This document shows, piece after piece, positions 7,163 through 14,097 of a stretch of 14,097 nucleotides of DNA. How positions within the stretch are numbered: the stretch's first letter is position 1; every line of letters begins with the position of its first letter. Location of the stretch: NCBI GenBank assembly GCA_002469845.1, contig DKNZ01000079.1:1-14097 (forward strand). Reading direction: 5' to 3'. The position numbers were made by a program, and so were the translations under genes. This DNA is from Cellvibrionales bacterium UBA7375 (GTDB lineage: Bacteria > Pseudomonadota > Gammaproteobacteria > Pseudomonadales > Porticoccaceae). The notes under the pieces are model-generated. The model saw only the letters and a program-made list of their open reading frames with translations, was not told where the DNA came from and made no database searches.

Positions 7163-7420
7163 TTATGCGGAAACAACCTGAGCATATTTTCTGTTTTTTG
7201 GCCCTTTTTGGACAAACTCAACAACACCGTTTGCTTTAGCAAAAAGCGTATGATCTTTACCCATACCAACATTTTCGCCGGCGTGAAGCTTAGTGCCTCG
7301 CTGACGAACAATAATGCTGCCTGCGTTAATTTTTTCGCCGCCAAACACTTTTACGCCGAGTCTTTTACTCTCTGAATCGCGACCGTTACGAGTACTACCA
7401 CCAGCTTTTTTATGAGCCAT
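7163..7420 (-). CDS. rpmA: 50S ribosomal protein L27
   Basis: L27 is a large-subunit protein whose flexible N-terminus reaches the peptidyl-transferase centre. The 85-residue product begins MAHKKAGGSTRNGRDSESKR, the classic L27 N-terminus, and carries the GGEKINAGSIIVRQRGT core and GMGKDHTLFA; E. coli L27 is also 85 residues. The start has a strong Shine-Dalgarno (AGGAG about 7 nt upstream of ATG). It lies 18 nt downstream of rplU in the universal rplU-rpmA pair and is followed by a strong intrinsic terminator. No N-terminal extension of the kind cleaved in Firmicutes is seen. Confidence 0.98.
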   Translation of the reverse strand: MAHKKAGGSTRNGRDSESKRLGVKVFGGEKINAGSIIVRQRGTKLHAGENVGMGKDHTLFAKANGVVEFVQKGPKNRKYAQVVSA

Positions 7421-7438
7421 TTCTATCTCCTCTCAGAA

Positions 7439-7753
7439 TTACCCAACAGCAATGCCGGTAATTTTAACTTCTGTATACCACTGTCTGTGGCCTTGTTGAG
7501 TGCGCGAGTGCTTACGACGACGGAATTTGATAATTTTAACTTTTTCGCCTCTGCCATGTGCCATTACTTCAGCAGTCACTTTACCACCCTTCACATTAGG
7601 TGTGCCGATTTTAACTTTGGCGCCTTCGCCAACCATCAACACATCTTCAAAATCGATGCTATCACCAGTGGCTACATCCAATTTCTCAAGACGTAGAGTT
7701 TCGCCCTCTACTACTCGATGTTGTTTTCCACCACTTTTGATCACTGCGTACAT
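7439..7753 (-). CDS. rplU: 50S ribosomal protein L21
   Basis: L21 binds 23S rRNA in the large subunit. The start chosen is the ATG at 7753 (104 residues), giving the canonical MYAVIKSGGKQHRV N-terminus; E. coli L21 is 103 residues. A frame extending four codons to a TTG at 7765 exists but swallows the GGAG Shine-Dalgarno, which sits 6 nt before the ATG, so it is rejected. The conserved C-terminal segment with KFRRRKHSRTQQGHRQ and TEVKITGI is present. It is the first gene of the unit, preceded by a good promoter and a leader of about 79 nt with two hairpins; rpmA follows after 18 nt. Confidence 0.98.
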   Translation of the reverse strand: MYAVIKSGGKQHRVVEGETLRLEKLDVATGDSIDFEDVLMVGEGAKVKIGTPNVKGGKVTAEVMAHGRGEKVKIIKFRRRKHSRTQQGHRQWYTEVKITGIAVG

Positions 7754-7773
7754 GTCTAACTCCAATATCGCTG

Positions 7774-7824
7774 GGTCTTATAGACCTTATCAACTAATTT
7801 CCAGTTGCAGGCTGTTCAGCCCGC
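7774..7824 (-). promoter_or_regulatory. Two-hairpin rplU 5' leader, possible ribosomal-protein autoregulatory element
   Basis: Between the predicted transcript start (about 7832) and the rplU Shine-Dalgarno the minus strand can form two compact hairpins. The first pairs GCGGGCT (7824-7818) with AGCCTGC (7813-7807) around a GAAC tetraloop, with one G-T pair. The second is a perfect 5-bp stem GGTCT/AGACC (7786-7782 and 7778-7774) with a 3-nt loop, ending about 13 nt before the GGAG. Ribosomal-protein operons often carry such leaders for translational feedback; assigning this one to L21 or L27 is inference only. Confidence 0.4.
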
Positions 7825-7838
7825 TTTAAAGGGCGGCA

Positions 7839-7867
7839 ATTCTAATGGAACAACGTGCGCTTAGCAA
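7839..7867 (-). promoter_or_regulatory. rplU promoter
   Basis: On the minus strand TTGCTA (7867-7862), a 17-bp spacer and TAGAAT (7844-7839) make a strong sigma70-type promoter. The bases after the -10 are GC-rich (TGCCGCCC), the discriminator type found at stringently controlled rRNA and ribosomal-protein promoters, so repression by ppGpp/DksA is plausible. Expected transcript start near 7832. Confidence 0.75.
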
Positions 7868-7905
7868 GCATTAATAGCGGCAATTACGCCAATCAAATAG
7901 TTTAA

Positions 7906-8676
7906 TTATTGAGAGTCCGGTTTTAGCCATATCAAAGAAGCATTTCTTCCACAATCTTTATCCCTGCGATAGGAATAAAATTGCTCGGACTGGCCATAGC
8001 TGCAAAAGTCACCGCCATAGATTTGATTAACGCCATTTTGCTTTAGCTCTACCCTCGCCAAAGCATACAAATCGGCCAAATACCGATCATTTTCTGATTG
8101 AGTAAACGCTTTTTCTAACAAATGCTCTTGCTCTCTATCAATAGCCTTTGACAAAAAACTTTCACGTACTTCTTGGCCAACCTCAAAGTGCAAAGGGCTA
8201 ATAGCGGGGCCTAAGTAGGCAAGGACCGAATCATTTGCGCCAAATTGGTTAAGCGCATTAGTAATAATTCCACCACAGAGTCCACGCCATCCAGCATGGA
8301 CTGCGGCCACTTTTGTCCCCTGTTGATTACACAATAAAACCGGTAAACAATCCGCCGTCAAAACTACACAGCAATCACCTACTCTGTCGCTAAAGCAACC
8401 ATCAGCATCGGGCAAACAGCCACTATTAAAGCTAGCCACCACCTCGTTACCATGTATCTGATTAAGCCATAACGGCGGACAGTTAAGATCAAGTTGCTGT
8501 ATCAATTGCTGTCGATTTAACGCAACCTGCTGTGGATCATCACCAACATGAGTAGCAAGATTAAAATTATCATAGGGAGCACAGCTCTCTCCCCTGGAAC
8601 ACAAGGTAATAGCTGCCTGAACATTATCAGGAGCTGGCCATTCGGGTGTTAGATAATCAAATGTTGCTTTGTTCAT
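7906..8676 (-). CDS. pgeF: PgeF/YfiH family (peptidoglycan editing factor; multicopper-polyphenol-oxidase-fold protein)
   Basis: A 256-residue member of the YfiH (DUF152, laccase-domain) family. The conserved metal-site triad is visible as His75 (LNQIHG), Cys110 (LTADCLPV) and His127 (AAVHAGWRG), with the family motifs LGPAIS, FCSYG and FYSYRRD. Members have been reported as polyphenol oxidases, as purine-nucleoside-cleaving enzymes, and in E. coli as a factor preventing misincorporation of serine into peptidoglycan; which activity matters here cannot be read from sequence. The start overlaps the rluD end by 20 nt, so translation is probably coupled; rluD-yfiH is the same order as in E. coli. 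There is no signal peptide, so it should be cytosolic. No clear terminator was found between it and rplU. Confidence 0.94.
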   Translation of the reverse strand: MNKATFDYLTPEWPAPDNVQAAITLCSRGESCAPYDNFNLATHVGDDPQQVALNRQQLIQQLDLNCPPLWLNQIHGNEVVASFNSGCLPDADGCFSDRVGDCCVVLTADCLPVLLCNQQGTKVAAVHAGWRGLCGGIITNALNQFGANDSVLAYLGPAISPLHFEVGQEVRESFLSKAIDREQEHLLEKAFTQSENDRYLADLYALARVELKQNGVNQIYGGDFCSYGQSEQFYSYRRDKDCGRNASLIWLKPDSQ

Positions 8677-9655
8677 TGTTTAATTGGGTCAGTAGCGCCT
8701 GAAAATCTTCCGGAAGCGGTGAAGTCCAACTTATATCCTCCCCAGTGGCAGGATGCACCAATGCTAACTCCGCAGCATGAAGTGCTTGACGCCCAAAGTT
8801 GCGCAGATAGTCAATAAATTCAGCTGAAGCTCCCTTATGAATCTTAAACCGTCCCGAATAGAGGCTATCGCCCACTAGGGGATAACCCAAATGTGCCATA
8901 TGCACCCTAATTTGGTGAGTACGGCCAGTTTCTAATTTTAATTGCAGATGGCTATGGCCTTGAAACCGGTCTAGAACAGAATAATGAGTCCGGGCCTCTT
9001 TACCATCGGAGACAACCGCCATTTTAATTCTTTGGCGAGGATGACGGCCTACTGGCTGATCAATCATTCCACCCCCAGTAACTAGACCATTGACCACAGC
9101 CTGATAAACCCGCTTAACCGACCGCGCCTGCAACTGAGCCACTAAACTCGTATGGGCCTCCAATGTTTTAGCCACCACCATTAATCCAGTGGTATCCTTA
9201 TCGAGACGGTGAACAATGCCTGCCCTAGGAATCAAATTCAAAGAGGGACAGTGATGCAATAAAGCATTAAGAACAGTACCACTGAAGTTACCTGCTGCCG
9301 GATGAACCACAAAGTTGGCTGTTTTATCTAAGACTAAAAGGTGATCGTCCTCAAAAACTATATTAAGGGGTATCTCCTCCGCCACCCATTCGCCCTCAGC
9401 CTCCAAAGACGCACAAATATCCAGTCTTTCTCCTCCCAGAACCTTGCGCTTAGATACCCATATAGCGCCATCAACCGTCAATAGTCCCTCTTTAATCCAC
9501 TGCTGTAATCTGGAGCGGGAAAACTCTGGAAATAGCTTTGAGGCCACCTGATCTATTCTTCGGCCACAATCGTCAAGAGAAATCTCTGCAGTTTTAACAA
9601 TCTGCTTTGAGGTTTTCTCTGAATTTTCAATATTTATGGTATTTGACTGTTCCAT
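8657..9655 (-). CDS. rluD: 23S rRNA pseudouridine synthase RluD
   Basis: Converts uridines in helix 69 of 23S rRNA (E. coli 1911, 1915, 1917) to pseudouridine, needed for ribosome assembly and termination. Residues about 26-80 are an S4 RNA-binding domain; the RluA-type catalytic domain follows, with the catalytic aspartate in AGIVHRLDKDTTGL (Asp152) and the RLETGRTHQIRVHMAH motif. The 332 residues are close to E. coli RluD (326). The assignment to RluD rather than RluA/RluC rests on the presence of the S4 domain, close resemblance to remembered E. coli RluD, and the context: divergent from bamD and followed by pgeF, as in E. coli. The N-terminal 20 residues are poorly conserved and the ATG at 9655 has only a weak AAGA upstream, so the start could be slightly further in. 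Confidence 0.95.
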   Translation of the reverse strand: MEQSNTINIENSEKTSKQIVKTAEISLDDCGRRIDQVASKLFPEFSRSRLQQWIKEGLLTVDGAIWVSKRKVLGGERLDICASLEAEGEWVAEEIPLNIVFEDDHLLVLDKTANFVVHPAAGNFSGTVLNALLHHCPSLNLIPRAGIVHRLDKDTTGLMVVAKTLEAHTSLVAQLQARSVKRVYQAVVNGLVTGGGMIDQPVGRHPRQRIKMAVVSDGKEARTHYSVLDRFQGHSHLQLKLETGRTHQIRVHMAHLGYPLVGDSLYSGRFKIHKGASAEFIDYLRNFGRQALHAAELALVHPATGEDISWTSPLPEDFQALLTQLNNEQSNI

Positions 9656-9660
9656 GATTT

Positions 9661-9739
9661 TCTTATTTAAAACAACAATATAATGATTATTTGACCTATT
9701 GAATGAACTTTACCAGCTTTTGCCTACTCTTAAATAAGA
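9661..9739. repeat. 10-bp inverted repeat in the rluD-bamD intergenic region
   Basis: TCTTATTTAA (9661-9670) recurs in inverted orientation as TTAAATAAGA (9730-9739), 59 bp apart, between the two divergent genes. The second copy itself contains TCTTA..TAAGA. The region is very AT-rich, so part of this may be chance; a protein binding both sites is a possibility only. Confidence 0.35.
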
Positions 9740-9749
9740 ATAAAGCAGA

Positions 9750-9778
9750 TTGGCTTGCTGTTTGCACTATGTTTAAAT
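9750..9778 (+). promoter_or_regulatory. Candidate bamD promoter
   Basis: TTGGCT (9750-9755), 17-bp spacer, TTAAAT (9773-9778); expected start near 9785, giving a leader of about 43 nt. Both hexamers have two mismatches, so the call is modest. The rluD promoter must lie in the same AT-rich gap, but no convincing hexamer pair could be fixed for it. Confidence 0.4.
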
Positions 9779-9827
9779 ACTCAGCCATTGCATTTTGTCA
9801 TTAAACACCTCTCGCAGGGAATATTAC

Positions 9828-10733
9828 ATGAAAAACATAACGCGTATTGGTTTGATTTTAACCATGGCTCTTCTAGCAAACTGTTCTTGGTTAAATCCAA
9901 ATGATAAAGAAAAGTCAGAAACCGAAGAAGATGGTTATACAGAACGTGGTTTTCACGACAAAATTCAAAGTAATTTAAAATCTAAAAATTGGCAGGTGGC
10001 TATTGGCAACTTGCAACTTTTAGAATCACAATTTCCATTTGGTAAATATGCTGAACAGTCACAGCTAGAACTTATTTATGCACAATATATGTCCAGTGAT
10101 CATAGTTCCAGTATTGCCTCCGCTGAACGATTTATCCGTTTACACCCACAACACCCCAATGTGGACTATGCAATCTATGTAAAAGGTCTAAGTGAAATCA
10201 ATCAAAATGCCCGGCTTTTTGATGGTTTTTTTGCATTGGACTCTAGCAAACGGGATATTGGTACTGCCCGCCAAGCCTTCGCTTCATTGGGTGAACTAAT
10301 CGAAAAATATCCCAATAGCCCTTATGCACCGGACGCGCGCCAACGCCTTATCAGCCTTCGCAATCAACTGGCTCGTTCAGAGATCAATGTAGCCAACTAC
10401 TATTTTTCACGGGGAGCCCTAGTGGCAGCCGCCAATCGTGGCCAATTTGTGGTAGAAAATTTTCAAAAAACTCCAGCCGTTGCCGATGGTCTAGCTGTTA
10501 TGGCTCAGGCGTATCATATGATGGGAAAAGATGAATTAGCAGATAATGCAATCAAAGTTTTAGAAACCAATTTTCCAGACTATCCTCAATTAAATGATGA
10601 TGGTTTTGATTTTGACAGCAGAACACTTTTTCCAAGTAACTGGTTTTTACGTAAAATTAAAACCAATTTTACAGCCCAAGTGATTCCACCGGCTTTTGAT
10701 ACGCGCAGACAATATAATAATCTGCCTAAGTAA
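9828..10733 (+). CDS. bamD: Outer membrane protein assembly factor BamD (lipoprotein)
   Basis: Essential lipoprotein of the BAM complex, which folds beta-barrel proteins into the outer membrane. The start is the ATG at 9828 (301 residues), with AGGGA 8 nt upstream; an in-frame ATG at 9795 would add 11 residues before the signal peptide and is rejected. The N-terminus has two basic residues, a hydrophobic stretch and a lipobox LLANC (Cys19); Ser at +2 does not match the inner-membrane retention rule, so outer-membrane sorting is expected. The rest is a TPR array typical of BamD: FPFGKYAEQSQLELIYAQY, the HPQHPNVDYAIYVKGLS segment, RDIGTARQAF, and YPNSPYAPDARQRL. It is longer than E. coli BamD (245), mostly through a charged N-terminal linker (about 20-40) and a C-terminal tail of about 50 residues, as is common outside enterobacteria. 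Divergent from rluD, as in E. coli. Confidence 0.95.
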   Translation: MKNITRIGLILTMALLANCSWLNPNDKEKSETEEDGYTERGFHDKIQSNLKSKNWQVAIGNLQLLESQFPFGKYAEQSQLELIYAQYMSSDHSSSIASAERFIRLHPQHPNVDYAIYVKGLSEINQNARLFDGFFALDSSKRDIGTARQAFASLGELIEKYPNSPYAPDARQRLISLRNQLARSEINVANYYFSRGALVAAANRGQFVVENFQKTPAVADGLAVMAQAYHMMGKDELADNAIKVLETNFPDYPQLNDDGFDFDSRTLFPSNWFLRKIKTNFTAQVIPPAFDTRRQYNNLPK

Positions 10734-10831
10734 CTAAAGCTTGCTTCAAAAAAGGTTGGATTAAATTCAAAAGATCAAGTGATAGTCTATTCTTAGGCAT
10801 ATCCATCACAAAATGTAGGACAAATAAGTAA

Positions 10832-11665
10832 ATGATTAGGCAAGCTATTATTGAAGAAATGCGCGTTTTACCCACTATTGATGCCAGTACTGAAATAGAG
10901 CGCCGAGTAGACTTTATCAAGCAAAAAATTCAAGCATCTGGCTGTAAAAGCTTGGTGCTTGGTATCAGTGGTGGCGTCGATTCATTGACTTGTGGTCGAT
11001 TAGCTCAACTGGCAGTAGAGCAACTCAGAGCAGAAACTAATAGTGATGACTATCAGTTTTTTGCTGTTCGTCTGCCCTACGCAGCGCAGAAAGATGAACA
11101 GGATGCACAAATTTCCCTGAATACTATTGCCCCAGACAATACCCTGACGGTCAATATACAAGCCGCCACAGATGCAGTAAATCAACAAGTGTGTGAAACG
11201 CTTGAGCAATCAAATAACCCCCTATCCAAAGAAGCCATCGACTTTGCCAAAGGCAATGTAAAAGCAAGGGTCCGCATGACGAGCCAATATCAAATTGCCG
11301 GACTGGTTAATGGTCTTGTGTTAGGTACCGATCATTCGGCAGAAAATATCACTGGATTTTATACCAAACATGGCGATGGCGCCTGTGATCTAGCGCCATT
11401 ATTTGGCCTCAGTAAGCGCCAAGTTCGACTACTGGCCAAAACCATGGGTGCACCAGACTCAATCGTTAATAAAACCCCTACCGCAGACCTCGAATGCCTT
11501 AGCCCGCAAAAAGATGATGAAGCGGTTTTGGGCCTTCCCTATGATGTAATTGACGACTTTTTGGAAGGTAAAGAAATTTCCAAAGAAAATGAAAAGCACC
11601 TAATTGAGATTTATAACAAAACCCAGCATAAGCGTCTGCCCATTGCGACTATTTACGACGAATAA
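10832..11665 (+). CDS. nadE: Ammonia-dependent NAD+ synthetase NadE
   Basis: Amidates nicotinic acid adenine dinucleotide to NAD+ using ATP and ammonia, the last step of NAD synthesis. The 277 residues align over their whole length with E. coli NadE (275): ATP pyrophosphatase P-loop LGISGGVDS (43-51), VRLPYAAQKDEQDAQ, GNVKARVRMTSQYQIAG, GTDHSAENITGFYTKHGDGACD, and PTADLE near the C-terminus. There is no glutaminase (nitrilase) domain, so free ammonia is the expected nitrogen donor. The start is preceded by AGGA at 11 nt, somewhat far; an internal ATG at codon 10 exists but the first nine residues match the E. coli N-terminus. It lies about 98 nt after bamD and is probably transcribed with it or from a weak promoter in that gap. 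Confidence 0.95.
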   Translation: MIRQAIIEEMRVLPTIDASTEIERRVDFIKQKIQASGCKSLVLGISGGVDSLTCGRLAQLAVEQLRAETNSDDYQFFAVRLPYAAQKDEQDAQISLNTIAPDNTLTVNIQAATDAVNQQVCETLEQSNNPLSKEAIDFAKGNVKARVRMTSQYQIAGLVNGLVLGTDHSAENITGFYTKHGDGACDLAPLFGLSKRQVRLLAKTMGAPDSIVNKTPTADLECLSPQKDDEAVLGLPYDVIDDFLEGKEISKENEKHLIEIYNKTQHKRLPIATIYDE

Positions 11666-11850
11666 TCTTCTGACGCTGATACCACCAAAAGCGATAAACT
11701 AGAAAAAATCATTAATGTCACCAACAACTCTACCAAAGTAAAACCTGATAATTTTTTGCGATTAATCATTACCCTCTAACTCTTAAAATTATTTTCATTG
11801 TCATAAGTGAAGCAGAAAAAATAGAGACTAATAGAAAAAATGATGGTTTT

Positions 11851-11866
11851 TGTGATGAGCATCACG
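11851..11866. promoter_or_regulatory. CRP/Vfr-like binding site
   Basis: TGTGA, six bases, TCACG: nine of the ten core positions of the CRP consensus TGTGA-N6-TCACA. Its centre is about 265 bp from the GH3 start codon, far for direct activation from the promoter nearest the gene, so either a more upstream start point is used or the site acts with another factor. cAMP-CRP control of a glycoside hydrolase would make biological sense. The same bases overlap a candidate terminator stem, which is the main competing reading. Confidence 0.45.
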
Positions 11867-11896
11867 CTATTGGTAGTTACTACGTGCGATTTTTTT
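11861..11896 (+). terminator. Weak terminator-like hairpin with T-run after nadE
   Basis: ATCACGC (11861-11867) can pair with GTGCGAT (11884-11890) with one mismatch and one G-T pair; GTAG/CTAC (11873-11876, 11880-11883) closes a 3-nt loop, leaving a 5-nt bulge on the left. Seven T follow (11890-11896). It would end transcription about 200 nt past the nadE stop. The imperfect stem makes this uncertain. Confidence 0.3.
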
Positions 11897-12015
11897 ATTC
11901 GAACTCCCTATTTAAACCAAATAAGTTCTAATTCATGCACAAGAACGCCCTGATTCAATAAGTGTTATTAAATAACCCTAATTAAAGCGTTTAGAATTAA
12001 AGATCCGGAGTTGAC

Positions 12016-12029
12016 ACCCAAGATTGGGT
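12016..12029. repeat. Short palindrome ACCCAA-GA-TTGGGT upstream of GH3 gene
   Basis: Two 6-bp arms separated by 2 bp, fused to an exact TTGACA hexamer at 12011-12016. It has the size and symmetry of a repressor operator but matches no regulator I recognise. No good -10 lies 16-18 bp from this TTGACA, so the hexamer may not be a real -35. Confidence 0.4.
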
Positions 12030-12070
12030 ATATTTTTGCTTTCCGGGAGTGAAATTTAGAACAACAACGC

Positions 12071-12100
12071 TTAAAATTGTGCACTTTTTAAAATTAGAAT
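12071..12100 (+). promoter_or_regulatory. Candidate promoter of the GH3 gene
   Basis: TTAAAA (12071-12076), 18-bp spacer, TAGAAT (12095-12100, one mismatch); expected start near 12107, giving a very short leader holding the GAGGGA Shine-Dalgarno at 12113-12118. Confidence 0.4.
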
Positions 12101-12121
12101 AAATACTTCACCGAGGGACTT

Positions 12122-14097
12122 ATGCGAAATACCCTAATTGCCATTGCGGCATTTATAACCATTGCCATTGTTATTCAATTTAATAATTCTCAAACCATTG
12201 ATGACAAAGTTGAAACTCTTTTAGCTGAGATGACGCTGGAAGAAAAAGCGGGACAGCTTAATCAATATAGCGGTTATGAGATTATTACTGGTGACATTGA
12301 CGAGTCTAAAATTAGCCAGCGTAATTTACTGGTTAAAAAAGGCCTAGTGGGCTCGGTATTAAATGTTCTGGGTACCGAAGATGTAGAAAAAGCTCAACGC
12401 TATGCGGTTGAGGAAACTCGCCTTGGTATTCCACTTATGTTTGCATTTGATGTTATACATGGATACCGCACTATATTTCCTATTCCCTTAGCCGAATCTG
12501 CTAGCTGGGATCTAAAAGCTATTGAAAACGCAGCGCGAATTGCCGCTATTGAAGCCTCTGCCGCTGGCCAAAACTGGACCTTTGCGCCAATGGTAGATAT
12601 TTCCCAAGATCCAAGATGGGGCCGGGTTATGGAAGGAGCGGGTGAAGACTCTTATCTCGGATCTCAAATCGCTAAAGCACGGGTAAGAGGGTTTCAAGGT
12701 GATGATTTAAGTCAATTTAATACCATCGCCGCCACAGCAAAACATTTTGCTGCCTATGGCGAAGTGATTGCAGGTCGTGATTACAATAATGTAGATATCT
12801 CAAGACGCAAACTCTGGGAAACCCATTTGTCGCCGTTTAAAGCGGCTTTAGATGAGGGTGTTCGCTCGTTTATGAATGCCTTTAACGAATTTGAGGGTGT
12901 CCCTTCCTCCGCTAATACCTACCTTATAACCGATGTTCTGAGGGGTCAGTGGGGCTTTGATGGCGTGTTAGTTTCAGATTGGGATTCATTTGGCGCCATG
13001 GTCACCTCAGGCGTTGCGGCAGACGATGCAGAAGCCGCGGAAATGTCCCTTGAAGCCGGAAGTGATATCGATATGGAAAGTGATGTTTTTGTTAATTTCC
13101 TTCCTCAATTAGTACGTGATGGTCGGGTTGATGAAGCCCAAGTTGATGAAGCAGTCCGCAGAGTTCTGCGCCTTAAATATGATTTAGGTCTCTTTGATAA
13201 TCCCTACAAATATATCGATGCTGAACGTGAAAAAAATCTTATTTTAGCGCCTGAACATCGTGCTGCTGCAAGAGATATGGCCAGCAAATCTATTATTCTG
13301 CTAAAAAATGATAATCAACTACTACCTCTTGATAAAACCATTAAAAATATCGCTGTTATTGGTCCCTTGGGTGATAATCAGTTCCATATGAATGGTTTTT
13401 GGCGTGGTAAAGGCCAAGCAGAAGATGTTGTGACTCTCCTGGATGGTGTTAAATCTGCGGTATCTGAAACCACTAATGTCCGCTATGCCGAAGGTTCGGG
13501 ATTAGAATCAGTGGATCAATCAAAATTAGAGAAAGCCATTAAACTGGCTGAACAATCTGATGTGGTTATTCTTGCAGTGGGTGAAGATGCCAACAAAACA
13601 GGTGAATCTGCAAGTCGAACTAATATTGAGCTTTACCCTGCACAACAAAAACTTGTAAAAGCTATCCATAAAACGGGTACGCCGGTAGTTTTGGTTGTTA
13701 TGAATGGTCGCCCTTTGGCAATTGAATGGTCTGCAGAGAATATTCCTAGTATTCTTAATGCATGGCTTTTAGGTTCTGAGGCTGGTAATGCCATAGCGGA
13801 TGTTATATTTGGTGACTATAACCCTTCAGCAAAATTAACTATGACAGTGCCTCGTAACACAGGTCAAATTCCAATTTTTTATAACACCAAACGTGTGAGC
13901 AGACCACTGGATAATACGCGCTATACCAGTAAGTATATTGATAGCCCCATTGAGCCACTTTATCCCTTTGGTTATGGTCTTAGCTACACCGAATTTAGCT
14001 ACTCTCCAATTACGTTAAGCACAGAAAGTATTAGCTTTGATGAGGTTTTAACAGCTAGCGTTACTGTCACCAATAGCGGCGAGCGTTTTGGAGAAGA
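12122..14097 (+). CDS. bglX: Periplasmic GH3 beta-glucosidase, BglX-like, partial (C-terminus beyond right edge)
   Basis: A family 3 glycoside hydrolase, expected to release glucose (or another terminal sugar) from beta-linked oligosaccharides with retention of configuration. The frame stays open for 658 codons to the edge; E. coli BglX is 765 residues, so about 100 are missing. The N-domain (about 30-360) is a TIM barrel with DVIHGYRTIFP, DPRWGRVMEG, AKHFAAYG and the nucleophile in VLVSDWDS (Asp286); the alpha/beta sandwich domain (about 385-625) carries the probable acid/base Glu495 in TGESASRTN and ends with LYPFGYGLSYTEF; a fibronectin-III-like domain begins near 630. The N-terminus is a hydrophobic segment (about 4-19) without an obvious signal peptidase site or lipobox, so it may be an uncleaved anchor. 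GAGGGA lies just before the ATG. The natural sugar cannot be inferred from sequence alone. No partner polysaccharide gene is visible. Confidence 0.93.
   Translation, partial: MRNTLIAIAAFITIAIVIQFNNSQTIDDKVETLLAEMTLEEKAGQLNQYSGYEIITGDIDESKISQRNLLVKKGLVGSVLNVLGTEDVEKAQRYAVEETRLGIPLMFAFDVIHGYRTIFPIPLAESASWDLKAIENAARIAAIEASAAGQNWTFAPMVDISQDPRWGRVMEGAGEDSYLGSQIAKARVRGFQGDDLSQFNTIAATAKHFAAYGEVIAGRDYNNVDISRRKLWETHLSPFKAALDEGVRSFMNAFNEFEGVPSSANTYLITDVLRGQWGFDGVLVSDWDSFGAMVTSGVAADDAEAAEMSLEAGSDIDMESDVFVNFLPQLVRDGRVDEAQVDEAVRRVLRLKYDLGLFDNPYKYIDAEREKNLILAPEHRAAARDMASKSIILLKNDNQLLPLDKTIKNIAVIGPLGDNQFHMNGFWRGKGQAEDVVTLLDGVKSAVSETTNVRYAEGSGLESVDQSKLEKAIKLAEQSDVVILAVGEDANKTGESASRTNIELYPAQQKLVKAIHKTGTPVVLVVMNGRPLAIEWSAENIPSILNAWLLGSEAGNAIADVIFGDYNPSAKLTMTVPRNTGQIPIFYNTKRVSRPLDNTRYTSKYIDSPIEPLYPFGYGLSYTEFSYSPITLSTESISFDEVLTASVTVTNSGERFGE

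Larger units (their letters stand above)
11666..12121 (+). other. Regulatory gap between nadE and the GH3 gene
   Basis: No gene of any length is supported in this stretch; it is very AT-rich. It contains, in order, a CRP-like palindrome, a poor terminator-like hairpin with a T-run, an imperfect inverted repeat (GAACT/TATTT at 11901-11913 against AAATA/AGTTC at 11919-11928), a lone TTGACA (12011-12016) followed at once by the palindrome ACCCAA-GA-TTGGGT (12016-12029), and the probable GH3 promoter. The size and the density of symmetric sites suggest that the GH3 gene is under specific control. Confidence 0.5.

Noticed and set aside
7754..7765. TTG extension of rplU (4 extra residues)
   Set aside because: It covers the GGAG Shine-Dalgarno, and L21 proteins begin MYAV at the ATG at 7753.
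7412..7829. Long plus-strand open frames opposite rplU
   Set aside because: They are antisense shadows of a certain ribosomal-protein gene, with no independent start signals or family features.
12512..12697. Minus-strand open frame inside the GH3 gene
   Set aside because: Antisense to the conserved GH3 barrel with no ribosome site; a shadow frame.

Overview
The window looks like a piece of chromosome from an AT-rich (roughly 40-45% GC by eye) gammaproteobacterium. The gene order rplU-rpmA-obgE-proB, a divergent rluD-pgeF / bamD pair, and a fused BioH-BioC protein together suggest the Cellvibrionales neighbourhood (Saccharophagus, Teredinibacter, SAR92-like marine bacteria). That placement is inferred from gene content, not from a phylogeny. 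I see no tRNA, rRNA, CRISPR array, insertion sequence, integrase or phage gene. The genes look like conserved core chromosome.

Left part, minus strand (1-4365): a biotin operon read bioB-bioF-bioHC-bioD. It starts from a sigma70-type promoter whose -35 hexamer is embedded in a BirA-type operator (4333-4365). The genes abut or overlap: bioF overlaps bioHC by 7 nt, and the bioHC stop directly touches the bioD ATG. bioD runs off the left edge. BioHC joins the first (BioC methyltransferase) and last (BioH esterase) enzymes of pimeloyl-ACP synthesis. BioF, BioD and BioB then build the rings. bioA is not in the window.

Middle, minus strand (4366-7867): a 365-nt stretch with no convincing gene but some fold potential separates bioB from proB. 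Upstream of it lie proB (glutamate 5-kinase), obgE (ribosome-assembly GTPase), rpmA (L27) and rplU (L21). rplU has a strong promoter and a leader of about 79 nt with two compact hairpins, so it may be autoregulated. A strong intrinsic terminator sits between rpmA and obgE. A candidate promoter just after it would place the obgE transcript start almost on its ATG.

Right of that (7906-9655, minus): rluD (23S pseudouridine synthase) overlaps pgeF/yfiH by 20 nt. Divergently, on the plus strand, come bamD (outer-membrane assembly lipoprotein), nadE (NAD synthetase) and, after a 456-nt regulatory gap holding a CRP-like palindrome, a BglX-like GH3 beta-glucosidase that runs off the right edge.

I do not see a clearly new biological system. 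The observations most worth following are the rplU leader, the unexplained bioB-proB spacer, the possibly leaderless obgE mRNA, and the regulatory region of the GH3 gene.
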